Positions 1 to 6,930 of a DNA stretch of 9,294 nucleotides are shown here, one piece after another (the stretch's first letter is position 1; each line of letters starts with the position of its first letter). Location of the stretch: contig RPPU01000131.1 in assembly GCA_003819975.1 (NCBI GenBank), positions 1 to 9,294 on the forward strand, given 5' to 3'. The stretch comes from Desulfobacteraceae bacterium (GTDB taxonomy: Bacteria > Desulfobacterota > DSM-4660 > Desulfatiglandales > HGW-15). A model generated the notes under the pieces. It had not been told where the DNA came from, did no database searches, and worked only from the letters and a program-made list of their open reading frames with translations. The translations under genes were made by a program, and so were the position numbers.

Positions 1-496
1 AATTATACACGTCAAAGCTCATGAAGCTTTGACCCAGCACGCGGCATTGCTGTTTTTGGACCGGGAACCCGGGGTCGATGAAGAGCGTGCCTTCGCGGTC
101 GGCATGCATGCGATTGATGGTCATAAAACATGCAAACCCGCCCAGCATGGAGCCGACCGTGGGCAGACAATGTTCGGGATCCACGTCTATATTCAGGAAC
201 AGTTTAACAAAACGCGCGATTTCCTGTTTAACCGGCGGGATGCCCTGGATGTCGGGGTAGAGGGCGGCCACGCCTTTTTTAAGGGCAGCGATCTGAGCTT
301 CGACCGCAATCGAATTGGGCGGCAAGCCCGGAATACCCATTTCCATGCGCACATATTTTTCGCCAGTCGCTTTTTCAATGGTATCGATCAGTTTTTTGAT
401 TTCACGGATCGAGGCCTGGCCCACGTTTTTAATGCCGGAAGCGGCCAATTCGCGGGTTACCAGGTCAAAATCCATAGGGGTTTTTCGCTTTTCCAT
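1..496 (-). CDS. PLP-dependent aminotransferase, class I/II (N-terminal 165 residues, partial)
   Basis: The gene is read on the minus strand from ATG at 496-494 and leaves the window at base 1, so only 165 codons are visible. The protein begins MEKRKTPMDFDLVTREL. It then shows motifs I recognise from a bacterial fold-type I aminotransferase group: VRMEMGIPGLPPN at residues 49-61, ALYPDIQGIPPVKQEI at 78-93, PTVGSMLGG at 112-120 and LFIDPGFPVQKQQ at 138-150. Such enzymes are cytosolic and transfer an amino group from an amino acid to a 2-oxo acid through pyridoxal phosphate. The catalytic lysine lies in the missing C-terminal part, so activity and substrate cannot be judged. The start is supported by GGAGG four bases upstream of the ATG and by a good promoter at 541-569. 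The gene is divergent from leuS. The family call is firm; the substrate is unknown. Confidence 0.88.
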   Translation of the reverse strand, partial: MEKRKTPMDFDLVTRELAASGIKNVGQASIREIKKLIDTIEKATGEKYVRMEMGIPGLPPNSIAVEAQIAALKKGVAALYPDIQGIPPVKQEIARFVKLFLNIDVDPEHCLPTVGSMLGGFACFMTINRMHADREGTLFIDPGFPVQKQQCRVLGQSFMSFDVYN

Positions 497-520
497 AGAT
501 CCTCCGTTTAGGTAAATAGG

Positions 521-541
521 CTGTAGACTGTAGGCTATTAG
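521..541. repeat. Degenerate heptamer repeat, three units
   Basis: Three consecutive 7-base units, CTGTAGA, CTGTAGG and CTATTAG, lie between the aminotransferase start and its promoter, so they would be transcribed in its short leader. The last unit touches the -10 hexamer. The pattern resembles the second heptamer tract at 711-745, which has the same period and the same CTG beginning. Confidence 0.5.
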
Positions 542-569
542 TTATAAGAAAGTTTGATCTGAGCGTCAA
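541..569 (-). promoter_or_regulatory. Sigma70-type promoter for the aminotransferase
   Basis: On the minus strand the sequence reads TTGACG (569-564), a 17-base spacer, then TATAAC (546-541). Both hexamers match the sigma70 consensus at five of six positions and the spacing is optimal. Transcription would start near 534, giving a leader of just under 40 bases before the ATG at 496. Confidence 0.7.
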
Positions 570-591
570 TCCCAAAGCATAAAAGAGGCGA

Positions 592-641
592 ATTCCGGTT
601 TAATGATGATTTTGTTCTGCAAAATCATGACATGCCGGAAT
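592..641. other. Two-part hairpin (inverted repeat) upstream of the aminotransferase promoter
   Basis: An outer perfect 7-bp arm pair, ATTCCGG (592-598) and CCGGAAT (635-641), encloses a perfect 9-bp pair, ATGATTTTG (606-614) and CAAAATCAT (620-628). The terminal loop is 5 bases and an internal loop separates the two stems. It lies upstream of both promoters in the divergent spacer, so it is probably not in either leader. It could be a protein-binding inverted repeat, a small repetitive extragenic element, or the foot of an RNA transcribed elsewhere. No T-run follows closely enough for a terminator. Confidence 0.5.
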
Positions 642-710
642 GATATTGAGACTTGTTTTTTTCCTTTAACTAACGATTATGAAATCTAATCTTGTTGCTG
701 GTTTTTTATT

Positions 711-745
711 CTGGCTTCTGACTCCTGGCTTCTGTTTTCTGCCTT
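711..745. repeat. Degenerate CTG-start heptamer tandem repeat, five units
   Basis: Five contiguous 7-base units, CTGGCTT, CTGACTC, CTGGCTT, CTGTTTT and CTGCCTT, run head to tail. The first and third are identical. Comparable low-complexity heptamer tracts occur between genes in several environmental bacterial lineages. The tract ends 10 bases before the -35 hexamer of the leuS promoter. No coding function is visible. Confidence 0.65.
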
Positions 746-755
746 TACAATTCTG

Positions 756-784
756 TTGACGAATCTTGAGCCCAGGGATAATAA
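756..784 (+). promoter_or_regulatory. Sigma70-type promoter for leuS
   Basis: TTGACG (756-761), a 17-base spacer and TAATAA (779-784) form a good sigma70 promoter facing leuS. A GATAAT two bases earlier (777-782) is an alternative -10 with a short spacer. Transcription would start near 791, giving a leader of about 139 bases that contains the folded element at 807-893. Confidence 0.65.
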
Positions 785-806
785 TTATTTTTTTTAAAAA
801 ACCACA

Positions 807-893
807 AGAGTGCCGGTTTCTCCTTAAAAGGCAAGGATTTCAATTGCATAACTAAACTCAATTTATTAAACACAATTGAAAACCCGGCACTCT
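807..893 (+). promoter_or_regulatory. Structured 5' leader of leuS, three-way junction with a possible anti-Shine-Dalgarno segment
   Basis: A 13-bp outer stem pairs 807-819 with 880-893, with C883 bulged. It includes GAGTGCCGG against CCGGCACTC. Inside it sit two hairpins. The first is TCCTT (821-825) with AAGGA (833-837) around a 7-base loop. The second is TCAATTG (841-847 region, exact arm 841-846) with CAATTGA (873-879). The element begins about 16 bases after the predicted transcription start and ends 36 bases before the leuS ATG. TCCTTAA at 821-827 is exactly complementary to TTAAGGA at 908-914, which overlaps the leuS Shine-Dalgarno. The first hairpin and this long-range pairing exclude each other, which suggests translational control. 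I see no T-box TGGNACCGCG-like motif and no terminator T-run. The pairing is seen in the sequence; the regulatory role is inferred. A small inserted repeat element with inverted ends is the main alternative. Confidence 0.5.
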
Positions 894-929
894 CGAGTAT
901 CCCCAACTTAAGGAAGGTTTGTAATCATT

Positions 930-3350
930 ATGGAACGGTATCAGCATCAAACAATCGAGGCAAAATGGCGCAGCCGCTGGCAGGAAACCAAGCTTTATAA
1001 AGTGGATCTGGCCAAGGCGCAACGGCCTTTTTACAATCTCATGATGTTTCCTTATCCTTCGGCCGAGGGCTTGCATGTGGGCAATGTTTTTGCCTTTGTG
1101 GGGTCGGATGTTCAGGGCCGGTTTCATCGTCTGAGCGGTTATGATGTGTTCGAACCGATCGGTTTTGACGCTTTTGGCATGCATTCCGAGAATTTTGCGC
1201 TCAAAAAAGGGACCCATCCCTCGGTGATGGTGCCCAATAATATTAAAAATTTCCGTGAAAACCAGTTGGCTCTGGTGGGCAACATGTATGATTGGGACCA
1301 TGAAGTGGATACCACGGCGCCTGATTATTATCGCTGGACCCAATGGATTTTCCTGCAGCTTTATAAACACGGCTTGGCTTACCGCACCAAAGCGCCGGTT
1401 AACTGGTGCCCTTCGTGCAAGACAGTCTTGGCGGCCGAGCAGGTCATTGACGGCGCCTGCGAGCGCTGTTCCACGGAAGTGACCAAAAAGGAAATGGCTC
1501 AGTGGTTTTTCAAGATCACGGCCTTTTGCCAAAAACTTTTAGACAATCTGGAATGGATCGATTGGTCGGAAAAGACCAAGCTCGCTCAGCGTAACTGGAT
1601 CGGCCGCAGCGAGGGCGCCCAGGTGGTTTTTGAGGTGGCGGGACATGGCGATACGTTCGAGATTTTTACGACCCGGCCCGATACCTTGTTCGGCGTGACC
1701 TATATGGTTTTCGCGCCCGAACATCCCATGCTGGCCAAGATCACAGCTCCGGAACAACGCGCTGCGGTTAAGGCTTACCAGGAGCGGGCCGCGCGAATGA
1801 GCGAGGTCGACCGCCAGGCCGAAGGCATGGAAAAGACCGGCGTGTTCAGCGGCGCTTATGCGATCAACCCGGTTAATCGGGAAAAAGTGCCGATTTGGGT
1901 TTCGGATTATGTGCTTATGGGCTACGGCACCGGCGCCATCATGGCGGTACCGGCCCATGATCAGCGCGACTTCGAGTTTGCCAAAAAATTCAATCTGGAA
2001 ATTCGCCAGGTCATTTCAGCCGACGGCAAAGAACACAGCCTGGATAAAGAAGCTTATGCGGAAGAAGGCGCGATGATCAATTCGGGTCCCTTCAACGGTT
2101 TGCCGGCCAAGGAACAGGGCATCCGCAAGGTCACGGAAATGCTGGCAGCCAAGAACCTGGCGCGTTTTCAAGTCAATTATCGACTGCGCGACTGGTGCGT
2201 TTCCCGGCAACGCTACTGGGGGCCGCCCATTCCGGTGATCTACTGCGATCAGTGCGGCATTCAGCCGGTACCGGAAAATGATCTGCCGGTGCTGTTGCCG
2301 GCGCTCGAAGATTACAAGCCGGACGGCTCGGGCGAATCGCCGCTGAAACGCTCGAAGGAGTTCTTTGAGACCCAATGTCCGCAGTGCGGCGGAGCAGCGC
2401 ACCGCGAGACCGACGTCTCCGACAACTTTCTGTGCTCGGCCTGGTATTTTTATCGCTACCCCTCCACGAATTTCAACGACCGGGCCTTCGATAAAGAATT
2501 GACCAAGAAGTGGTTGCCGGTGGATATGTACGTGGGCGGCAACGAGCACGCGGTGTTGCATTTGCTTTATTCGCGTTTTCTGTGCATGGCTTTTCATCAA
2601 ATGGGATTGGTGGAATTCGAGGAGCCGTTCAAGAAGTTCGTCGCCCACGGCATGATTATTCGCGACGGCGCCAAGATGAGCAAATCCAAGGGCAATGTGA
2701 TTAATCCGGACGAGTATATCAAGGAATACGGCGCGGATGCGTTCCGGGTTTACCTGATGTTCATGGGCGCTTATCTGGAGGGCGGCGACTTCAGGGACGA
2801 GGGTGTGCGCGCCATGCGCGGTTTTTTGGACCGGGTCTGGGCCAATCTGCAGCCCGGGGACCTGGAGCCGGGCGCGCCCCAGTCGAGCGAGACCTTGTAT
2901 TGGCTGCACCGCGCCATCAAACAGGTGACTGCCGACATCAAGCGTTTCTCTTATAATACGGCTTTGGCGCGATTGATGGAGCTTTTAAATCATATCGTCA
3001 AGGAGAACGTGCGCAATCAGGTCGTGTTTGAGACTTTTCTGCAATTGCTTGCCCCTTTTGCGCCGCATGTGACCGAAGAAATTTGGGAAGCTTTGGGCCA
3101 TAAGGAAAGCATTTTCAAGACCGCCTGGCCCAATTGGGTGGAGGAATACACGCTGCGCAAAACGGTCGAATATGTGGTGCAGATCAACGGCAAGGTGCGC
3201 GCCAAAATCGCGATCGAAGCCGGTTTGGCCGAGAAAGAAGTCGAAGCCTTGGTGTTGGCGGACGCGAATGTCCAAAAATGGATCGACGGCAAGCAGATCG
3301 TTAAGAAGATCTTTGTGCCGGATAAGCTGGCGAACATCGTGGTGAAGTAG
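930..3350 (+). CDS. leuS: Leucyl-tRNA synthetase
   Basis: This cytosolic class Ia enzyme charges tRNA-Leu with leucine using ATP. The 806-residue protein looks complete. It carries the HIGH-type signature as HVGN in PYPSAEGLHVGN (41-52) and GFDAFGMHSEN (78-88). A first zinc ribbon has CPSC (160-163) and CERC (177-180). The CP1 editing domain (about 220-415) has the Thr-rich TTRPDTLFGVT (247-257) and PAHDQRD (341-347), whose aspartates bind the misactivated amino acid in this family. A second Cys pair set is CDQC (439-442) and CPQC (483-486), followed by HAVLHLLYSRF (540-550) and KMSKS (582-586). A helical anticodon-binding region (about 655-745) and a C-terminal domain with QINGKVRAKI (751-760) complete it. 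It is shorter than the roughly 860 residues of the E. coli enzyme, partly because HGMIIRDGAKMSKS runs straight into the signature without the leucine-specific insertion. AAGGAAGG (910-917) lies upstream of the ATG at a rather long spacing. The gene appears to be monocistronic, with its own promoter and terminator. Confidence 0.97.
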   Translation: MERYQHQTIEAKWRSRWQETKLYKVDLAKAQRPFYNLMMFPYPSAEGLHVGNVFAFVGSDVQGRFHRLSGYDVFEPIGFDAFGMHSENFALKKGTHPSVMVPNNIKNFRENQLALVGNMYDWDHEVDTTAPDYYRWTQWIFLQLYKHGLAYRTKAPVNWCPSCKTVLAAEQVIDGACERCSTEVTKKEMAQWFFKITAFCQKLLDNLEWIDWSEKTKLAQRNWIGRSEGAQVVFEVAGHGDTFEIFTTRPDTLFGVTYMVFAPEHPMLAKITAPEQRAAVKAYQERAARMSEVDRQAEGMEKTGVFSGAYAINPVNREKVPIWVSDYVLMGYGTGAIMAVPAHDQRDFEFAKKFNLEIRQVISADGKEHSLDKEAYAEEGAMINSGPFNGLPAKEQGIRKVTEMLAAKNLARFQVNYRLRDWCVSRQRYWGPPIPVIYCDQCGIQPVPENDLPVLLPALEDYKPDGSGESPLKRSKEFFETQCPQCGGAAHRETDVSDNFLCSAWYFYRYPSTNFNDRAFDKELTKKWLPVDMYVGGNEHAVLHLLYSRFLCMAFHQMGLVEFEEPFKKFVAHGMIIRDGAKMSKSKGNVINPDEYIKEYGADAFRVYLMFMGAYLEGGDFRDEGVRAMRGFLDRVWANLQPGDLEPGAPQSSETLYWLHRAIKQVTADIKRFSYNTALARLMELLNHIVKENVRNQVVFETFLQLLAPFAPHVTEEIWEALGHKESIFKTAWPNWVEEYTLRKTVEYVVQINGKVRAKIAIEAGLAEKEVEALVLADANVQKWIDGKQIVKKIFVPDKLANIVVK

Positions 3351-3357
3351 GAAAAGA

Positions 3358-3388
3358 TTCACCGCAAAGGACGCAGAGAACGCAAAGG
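3358..3388 (+). repeat. Dispersed intergenic repeat (ACCGCAAAGG type), copy A
   Basis: The segment starts TTCACCGCAAAGGACGCAG and ends AACGCAAAGG, immediately after leuS and before its terminator. Related segments lie at 7752-7763, 7865-7880 and, in the opposite orientation, 7928-7957. All are between genes. Repeats of this type occur in draft genomes of several environmental lineages; their origin is unclear to me. Confidence 0.65.
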
Positions 3389-3400
3389 TTTTAGAGTCTA

Positions 3401-3434
3401 AGAGGGGGCGGGTCAGCCCCCTCTTTTTTATTTT
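3401..3434 (+). terminator. Rho-independent terminator of leuS
   Basis: A perfect 9-bp stem, AGAGGGGGC (3401-3409) with GCCCCCTCT (3416-3424), has a 6-base loop and runs directly into a T-rich tail from 3424. It is 50 bases past the leuS stop codon and should end that transcript before the downstream operon. Confidence 0.93.
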
Positions 3435-3496
3435 CAGGCATTAAAAAGATGGACTTATTGTTTTAAAAAAAATTGAAATTTCGGTTTATGGGGGGG

Positions 3497-3603
3497 TTGC
3501 CCGCCTTCGCATACATGCTGCGGCGCGGCAAGAAAATTCACCCGCTCAGATCCGTTTACCTTTCAACGCCGGTGCCGGCCGTTGATTTATCCGCGTGCGG
3601 GTG
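3497..3603. other. GC-rich hairpin cluster upstream of the pump operon
   Basis: Three foldable segments lie between the leuS terminator and the next promoter. The first pairs TTGCCCGCC (3497-3505) with 3522-3531, leaving C3526 bulged. The second pairs CACCCGC (3539-3545) with GCGGGTG (3597-3603). The third, inside the second, is a small hairpin at 3564-3584 (CAACG with CGTTG, CCGG with CCGG). The composition differs from the AT-rich flanks on both sides. On the minus strand a 28-codon frame runs from GTG at 3541 to TAA at 3455, but it has no clear ribosome site. It may be a dispersed repeat, a small RNA or a regulatory region; nothing visible decides this. The rest of 3435-3627 holds no feature I can support. 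Confidence 0.35.
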
Positions 3604-3627
3604 TTGCAATCTGTTACCCTTTTTCGC

Positions 3628-3656
3628 TTGACACCTATTTCGGACCTGCTTACACT
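3628..3656 (+). promoter_or_regulatory. Near-consensus sigma70 promoter of the efflux operon
   Basis: TTGACA (3628-3633) is a perfect -35 hexamer. After exactly 17 bases comes TACACT (3651-3656), a four-of-six match to the -10. Transcription would start near 3663, about 73 bases before the first ATG of the operon. The strength suggests constitutive expression unless the upstream hairpin region binds a regulator. Confidence 0.75.
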
Positions 3657-3735
3657 ATTTAGTTAAAAAGACAGTGATTATGAATAGATAAACAGGGTTT
3701 TATCCGTTTGATTCCATAAGAAAGCCGCATCAATC

Positions 3736-4968
3736 ATGAAAAGAAAAATCTGGATCTTAATCATCAGCGTGACCGCCATTGCTTTGGCGGGCCTGATCTA
3801 TCATGTTTCCCGGGGAAAGCCGGTCAGCCTGAAAACCATTACCCTGAAAAAAGGCGGACTGGAGGTGACGGTTTCGTCCACGACTACTTCCATGATCAAG
3901 TCGGAACAGGAGGCGGTTTTGAGCGCCCAGCGTTCGGGTCGGGTTACGCGCATGGTGTTGAAAGAAGGCGACGAGGTCAAGCAGGGCGCGGTGCTGCTGG
4001 AGATCGACCGGGAAGAGGCCAATGTGCGCGTGCTGGAGGCCGGAGCCAATCTGCAGATGGCCAGGGCGCGGCTGGCCCAGATCGAGGCCGGGGTGAACAT
4101 GGAACGCATCCAAACCGATTCCCAACTCCAACAAGCCAAGGCGACCCTGGACAATGCGCTTAGGGAATGGGAACGCCAAAAAGAAATTTACAACAAAGGG
4201 ATCTCGGCTAAATCCGGCCTGGATAAGGCTGAAGAGGCCTATCTGGTCGCCAAAGCCCAATATGAAAGAGCGCTCGGAAACCTGGACATTAACAAAGTGA
4301 AACAGCAGGAAATTGCGGCCGGCCGGGCCACGGTGCAGCAAATGGAAGCGGCCCTGCAAATGGCCCGGATCCAGTTGAGTTATTCCGCAATTACGGCGCC
4401 TTTTAAAGGCGTGATTTCCAAGAAGTGGATATCGCAGAGCGAGTTTGTTTCCATTGGTTCGCCGCTCATGACCTTGGTCGATCCTTTGCGGCTTTATATT
4501 CACGCGACCATCGATGAGGTGGATGTTAAAAACCTGAAACCGGGACAAAAGGTTAAGATTCTGATCGATGCTTTTCCGGACCAGGTTTTCAGCGGGGTTT
4601 TGAAACGCATTTCACCGATCGTGATCGGCGCCAAACAGGAAACACGCACATTCGATATCTGGGTTTATTTTGAAGGGACTATGCCGGCGGTCAAGCCCGG
4701 TATGTCGGCCGATATTGAAGTGATTACGGATTACTTGCCGAATGTGCTCGCCGTACCCACCGGAGCTTTGCTGGAAAAAGAAGGTAAAAAAATGATTTAT
4801 ACGGTTGAAGAGGACCGGGTCACATTACGCACCGTCGAAATCGGCCTTTCCAATTGGAACGATACTGAAATAAAGAAAGGACTGAAAGAAGGCGAGATCA
4901 TCGTGGAGAATGCCGACGGCAACGGCTTGAAAGAAGGAGTGAGGGTTCAACTGGAGCAGAAACAGTGA
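3736..4968 (+). CDS. MacA-type periplasmic adaptor (HlyD/RND membrane-fusion family)
   Basis: This 410-residue protein should link an inner-membrane ABC transporter to an outer-membrane channel. An uncleaved N-terminal anchor (about residues 5-24, WILIISVTAIALAGLIY) follows MKRK; no lipobox cysteine is present. The first half of the lipoyl domain lies around 63-91 (SAQRSGRVTRMVLKEGDEV, then GAVLLEID). A long helical hairpin of about 92-212 follows, rich in Ala, Gln and Glu. The second lipoyl half is SAITAPFKGVIS (217-228), ending near LVDP (247-250). The beta-barrel includes PGQKVKILIDAFP (269-281) and PGMSADIEV (321-329). A membrane-proximal domain contains AVPTGALLE (339-347) and LKEGEIIV (383-390). 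The family call is firm; the substrate is unknown. The start is the first ATG after a strong promoter, although only a weak AAGAAAG lies upstream. The gene overlaps the ATPase gene by 4 bases (GTGA), so the two are translationally coupled. No TolC-like gene is in the window. Confidence 0.92.
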   Translation: MKRKIWILIISVTAIALAGLIYHVSRGKPVSLKTITLKKGGLEVTVSSTTTSMIKSEQEAVLSAQRSGRVTRMVLKEGDEVKQGAVLLEIDREEANVRVLEAGANLQMARARLAQIEAGVNMERIQTDSQLQQAKATLDNALREWERQKEIYNKGISAKSGLDKAEEAYLVAKAQYERALGNLDINKVKQQEIAAGRATVQQMEAALQMARIQLSYSAITAPFKGVISKKWISQSEFVSIGSPLMTLVDPLRLYIHATIDEVDVKNLKPGQKVKILIDAFPDQVFSGVLKRISPIVIGAKQETRTFDIWVYFEGTMPAVKPGMSADIEVITDYLPNVLAVPTGALLEKEGKKMIYTVEEDRVTLRTVEIGLSNWNDTEIKKGLKEGEIIVENADGNGLKEGVRVQLEQKQ

Positions 4969-5642
4969 TCCGCATGCTCGACATCCGGAGGAGTTATTGC
5001 CTGGGCTTGACCGAAGTGAATGCCTTGCAAGGCGTTTCGCTGGAGATCGGGCCGCACGAATTCGTAGCCATCATGGGGCCTTCAGGCTCGGGCAAATCGA
5101 CTTTGATGAACATCATCGGGTTCCTGGATCGACCCACGGCGGGTGCTTATTTTTTTGAAGAACAAGAAGTCGGCCGGGCCGGCGACGACCGCCTGGCCGA
5201 ACTGCGCAACAGCCGGATCGGGTTTGTGTTCCAGTCTTTTAATCTGCTCTTACGGTATACGGCTTTAAAAAACGTGGAACTACCCATGATTTACGCGGGC
5301 GTCGCGCCCAGGCAGCGGCGCGAAGCGGCCGCGGCTGCTTTGACGGAAGTGGGTTTGGCCGACCGCATGGGGCACAAGCCCAATGAGATGTCGGGCGGTG
5401 AGCAGCAGCGGGTAGCCATTGCCCGGGCTTTGGTTAACCGGCCTGCTATTTTGCTGGCGGATGAGCCGACCGGCAATCTGGATACCCAGTCCGGCAAGGA
5501 GATCATCGATCTTTTTATTAAGCTGAACAACGGCGGAACCACGCTGATCGTGATCACGCATAACCGTGAAGTGGCCGAACAATCCAAACGCATTCTGCAT
5601 ATGCGCGACGGTCAATTGATTCGCGAGGAGCGTCAGCCATGA
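4965..5642 (+). CDS. MacB/LolD-type ABC transporter ATP-binding protein
   Basis: This 225-residue cytoplasmic ATPase powers the adjacent permease. Its motifs are in the usual order: Walker [10 protein letters not shown] (38-46), Q-loop Q90 in [12 protein letters not shown] signature MSGGEQQR (142-149), Walker B ILLADE (162-167), D-loop NLD (171-173) and switch histidine H199 in VITHN. The signature has Met-Ser-Gly-Gly-Glu instead of the common LSGGQ, a variant also tolerated in this subfamily. The length is that of a stand-alone ATPase of the MacB/LolD/FtsE group. The GTG at 4965 is chosen as start because it overlaps the upstream stop codon and has GGAG at 4953-4956 at 8-base spacing; the ATG at 4974 would be 17 bases away. 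Its stop overlaps the permease start (ATGA), so all three pump genes form one tight unit. Confidence 0.95.
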   Translation: MIRMLDIRRSYCLGLTEVNALQGVSLEIGPHEFVAIMGPSGSGKSTLMNIIGFLDRPTAGAYFFEEQEVGRAGDDRLAELRNSRIGFVFQSFNLLLRYTALKNVELPMIYAGVAPRQRREAAAAALTEVGLADRMGHKPNEMSGGEQQRVAIARALVNRPAILLADEPTGNLDTQSGKEIIDLFIKLNNGGTTLIVITHNREVAEQSKRILHMRDGQLIREERQP

Positions 5643-6847
5643 AAGCCTGGGAAGGATTCAAAATCTCCATCGAAGCCCTGAGATTGAACCGGGTGCGCTC
5701 GGCTTTGACCATGCTCGGCATCATCATCGGGGTCATGGCCGTGATTCTGCTGGTGGCCATCGGCCAGGGCGCCAAAGATTATATTACCAAGGAATTGCGC
5801 GGTTTGGGAACCAACCTGCTCATTGTGACCCCCGGCAAAACGGCCACTAAGGGCGGGTTTCATCCGCCCATGTCCGGCACGGTTCGGAAATTGATCTATG
5901 ATGATGCCCTGGCCATCAAGCGCCGTTGTTCCAAGGTAAACGACACCGCGCCGGTGGTCATGGGCACGGGGAAGGTGAAGTATTTCAACCTGAGCCGGGA
6001 TGCGATGATTCTGGGCGTAACCCCCGAATTCGAAACCGTACGCAACCTGCACGTGGAGATCGGTTCGTTCGTCAAGCCGGAAGACGTAGATTTGAAGAAC
6101 CGGGTGGTGGTGCTGGGCCGCAAGGTCAAGACTGAGCTGTTCGGAGAGGCCAACCCTCTGGGCAAGATGGTGACGATCAGCGACGCGCGTTACCGGGTAA
6201 TCGGGATTATGGAGAAGAAAGGGATGAGCCTGGGGTTCGATATCGACGACCTGGTCTTTATTCCGGTCAAGAGCGCCCAGGAGTTGTTCAACATCGACAG
6301 TTTGATCGAAATCATTGTTTCGGTGAACCGGGCCGAAGACTTGGATAAAGCCACGGAGCAAATCCGCGAAGTGCTGATCAAACGGCACAACAAAAAAGAA
6401 GATTTCACGATTATCAGTCAGGAAGCCATGCTCTCCACCATGAACACCATTTTAAACGTCATGACCTCGGTGTTGGGCGGGATTGCGGCCATTTCTTTGA
6501 TCGTGGGCGGCATCGGCATCATGAACATCATGTTGGTATCGGTCCGGGAGCGCACGCGCGAGATCGGCATCCGCAAGGCAGTGGGCGCGCGCAACCGCGA
6601 CATCCTGGCCCAATTTCTGATGGAATCCATAGCCTTGAGCGTGGCCGGCGGCATGATCGGCATAATCCTGGGCATCGGCGGCGCCCTGGCTTTCAAGTAC
6701 GCCACCGAGTACATCCCGGCTCAGGTTACGGTCTGGTCCATAGTACTGGCTTTCGGTTTTTCAGCCGGGGTCGGTATTTTTTTCGGGGTTTACCCGGCGC
6801 GCAAAGCTTCACTGCTGGATCCGATTCAGGCTTTACGGTTTGAGTAA
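5639..6847 (+). CDS. MacB-type ABC transporter permease (MacB_PCD plus FtsX domains)
   Basis: This 402-residue inner-membrane protein has the type VII ABC exporter layout. One N-terminal helix (about 20-42, containing TMLGIIIGVMAVILLVA) is followed by a large periplasmic domain (about 45-270) and three C-terminal helices (about 275-299, 330-352 and 364-386). The FtsX signature GGIGIMNIMLVSVRERTREI (290-309) leads into GIRKAVGA. The C-terminus has YPARKASLLDPIQALRFE, the usual ending for this family. Such permeases use ATP hydrolysis to drive movement in the periplasm and work with a MacA-type adaptor. In E. coli MacB the ATPase and permease are fused; here they are separate, as in many other bacteria. 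GAGGAG (5625-5630) lies 8 bases before the ATG. Whether it exports a drug, peptide or lipid, or handles lipoproteins, cannot be told from sequence. Confidence 0.95.
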   Translation: MKAWEGFKISIEALRLNRVRSALTMLGIIIGVMAVILLVAIGQGAKDYITKELRGLGTNLLIVTPGKTATKGGFHPPMSGTVRKLIYDDALAIKRRCSKVNDTAPVVMGTGKVKYFNLSRDAMILGVTPEFETVRNLHVEIGSFVKPEDVDLKNRVVVLGRKVKTELFGEANPLGKMVTISDARYRVIGIMEKKGMSLGFDIDDLVFIPVKSAQELFNIDSLIEIIVSVNRAEDLDKATEQIREVLIKRHNKKEDFTIISQEAMLSTMNTILNVMTSVLGGIAAISLIVGGIGIMNIMLVSVRERTREIGIRKAVGARNRDILAQFLMESIALSVAGGMIGIILGIGGALAFKYATEYIPAQVTVWSIVLAFGFSAGVGIFFGVYPARKASLLDPIQALRFE

Positions 6848-6930
6848 GAGGAGATATTTGATAGGATTAATCCCGTGGAACCGGAGATTAAATGGATTAC
6901 CAGGATTTCATTCGGTAAAAAGGAGTTGGT

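Noticed and set aside
29..511. 160-codon open frame on the plus strand
   Set aside because: It is antisense to the aminotransferase, whose minus-strand frame has clear family motifs and a ribosome site; the plus-strand protein has none.
791..929. Classical T-box riboswitch before leuS
   Set aside because: No TGGNACCGCG-like T-box sequence and no terminator/antiterminator pair with a T-run was found.
2016..2909. 297-codon open frame on the minus strand inside leuS
   Set aside because: It is the antisense shadow of a complete, motif-rich leuS; its His/Arg-rich translation is typical of antisense frames.
3757..4548. 263-codon minus-strand frame within the adaptor gene
   Set aside because: It is antisense to a well-supported MacA-type gene and shows no domain or ribosome site.
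5633..6388. 251-codon minus-strand frame within the permease gene
   Set aside because: It is antisense to the FtsX-type permease, with no recognisable motif.
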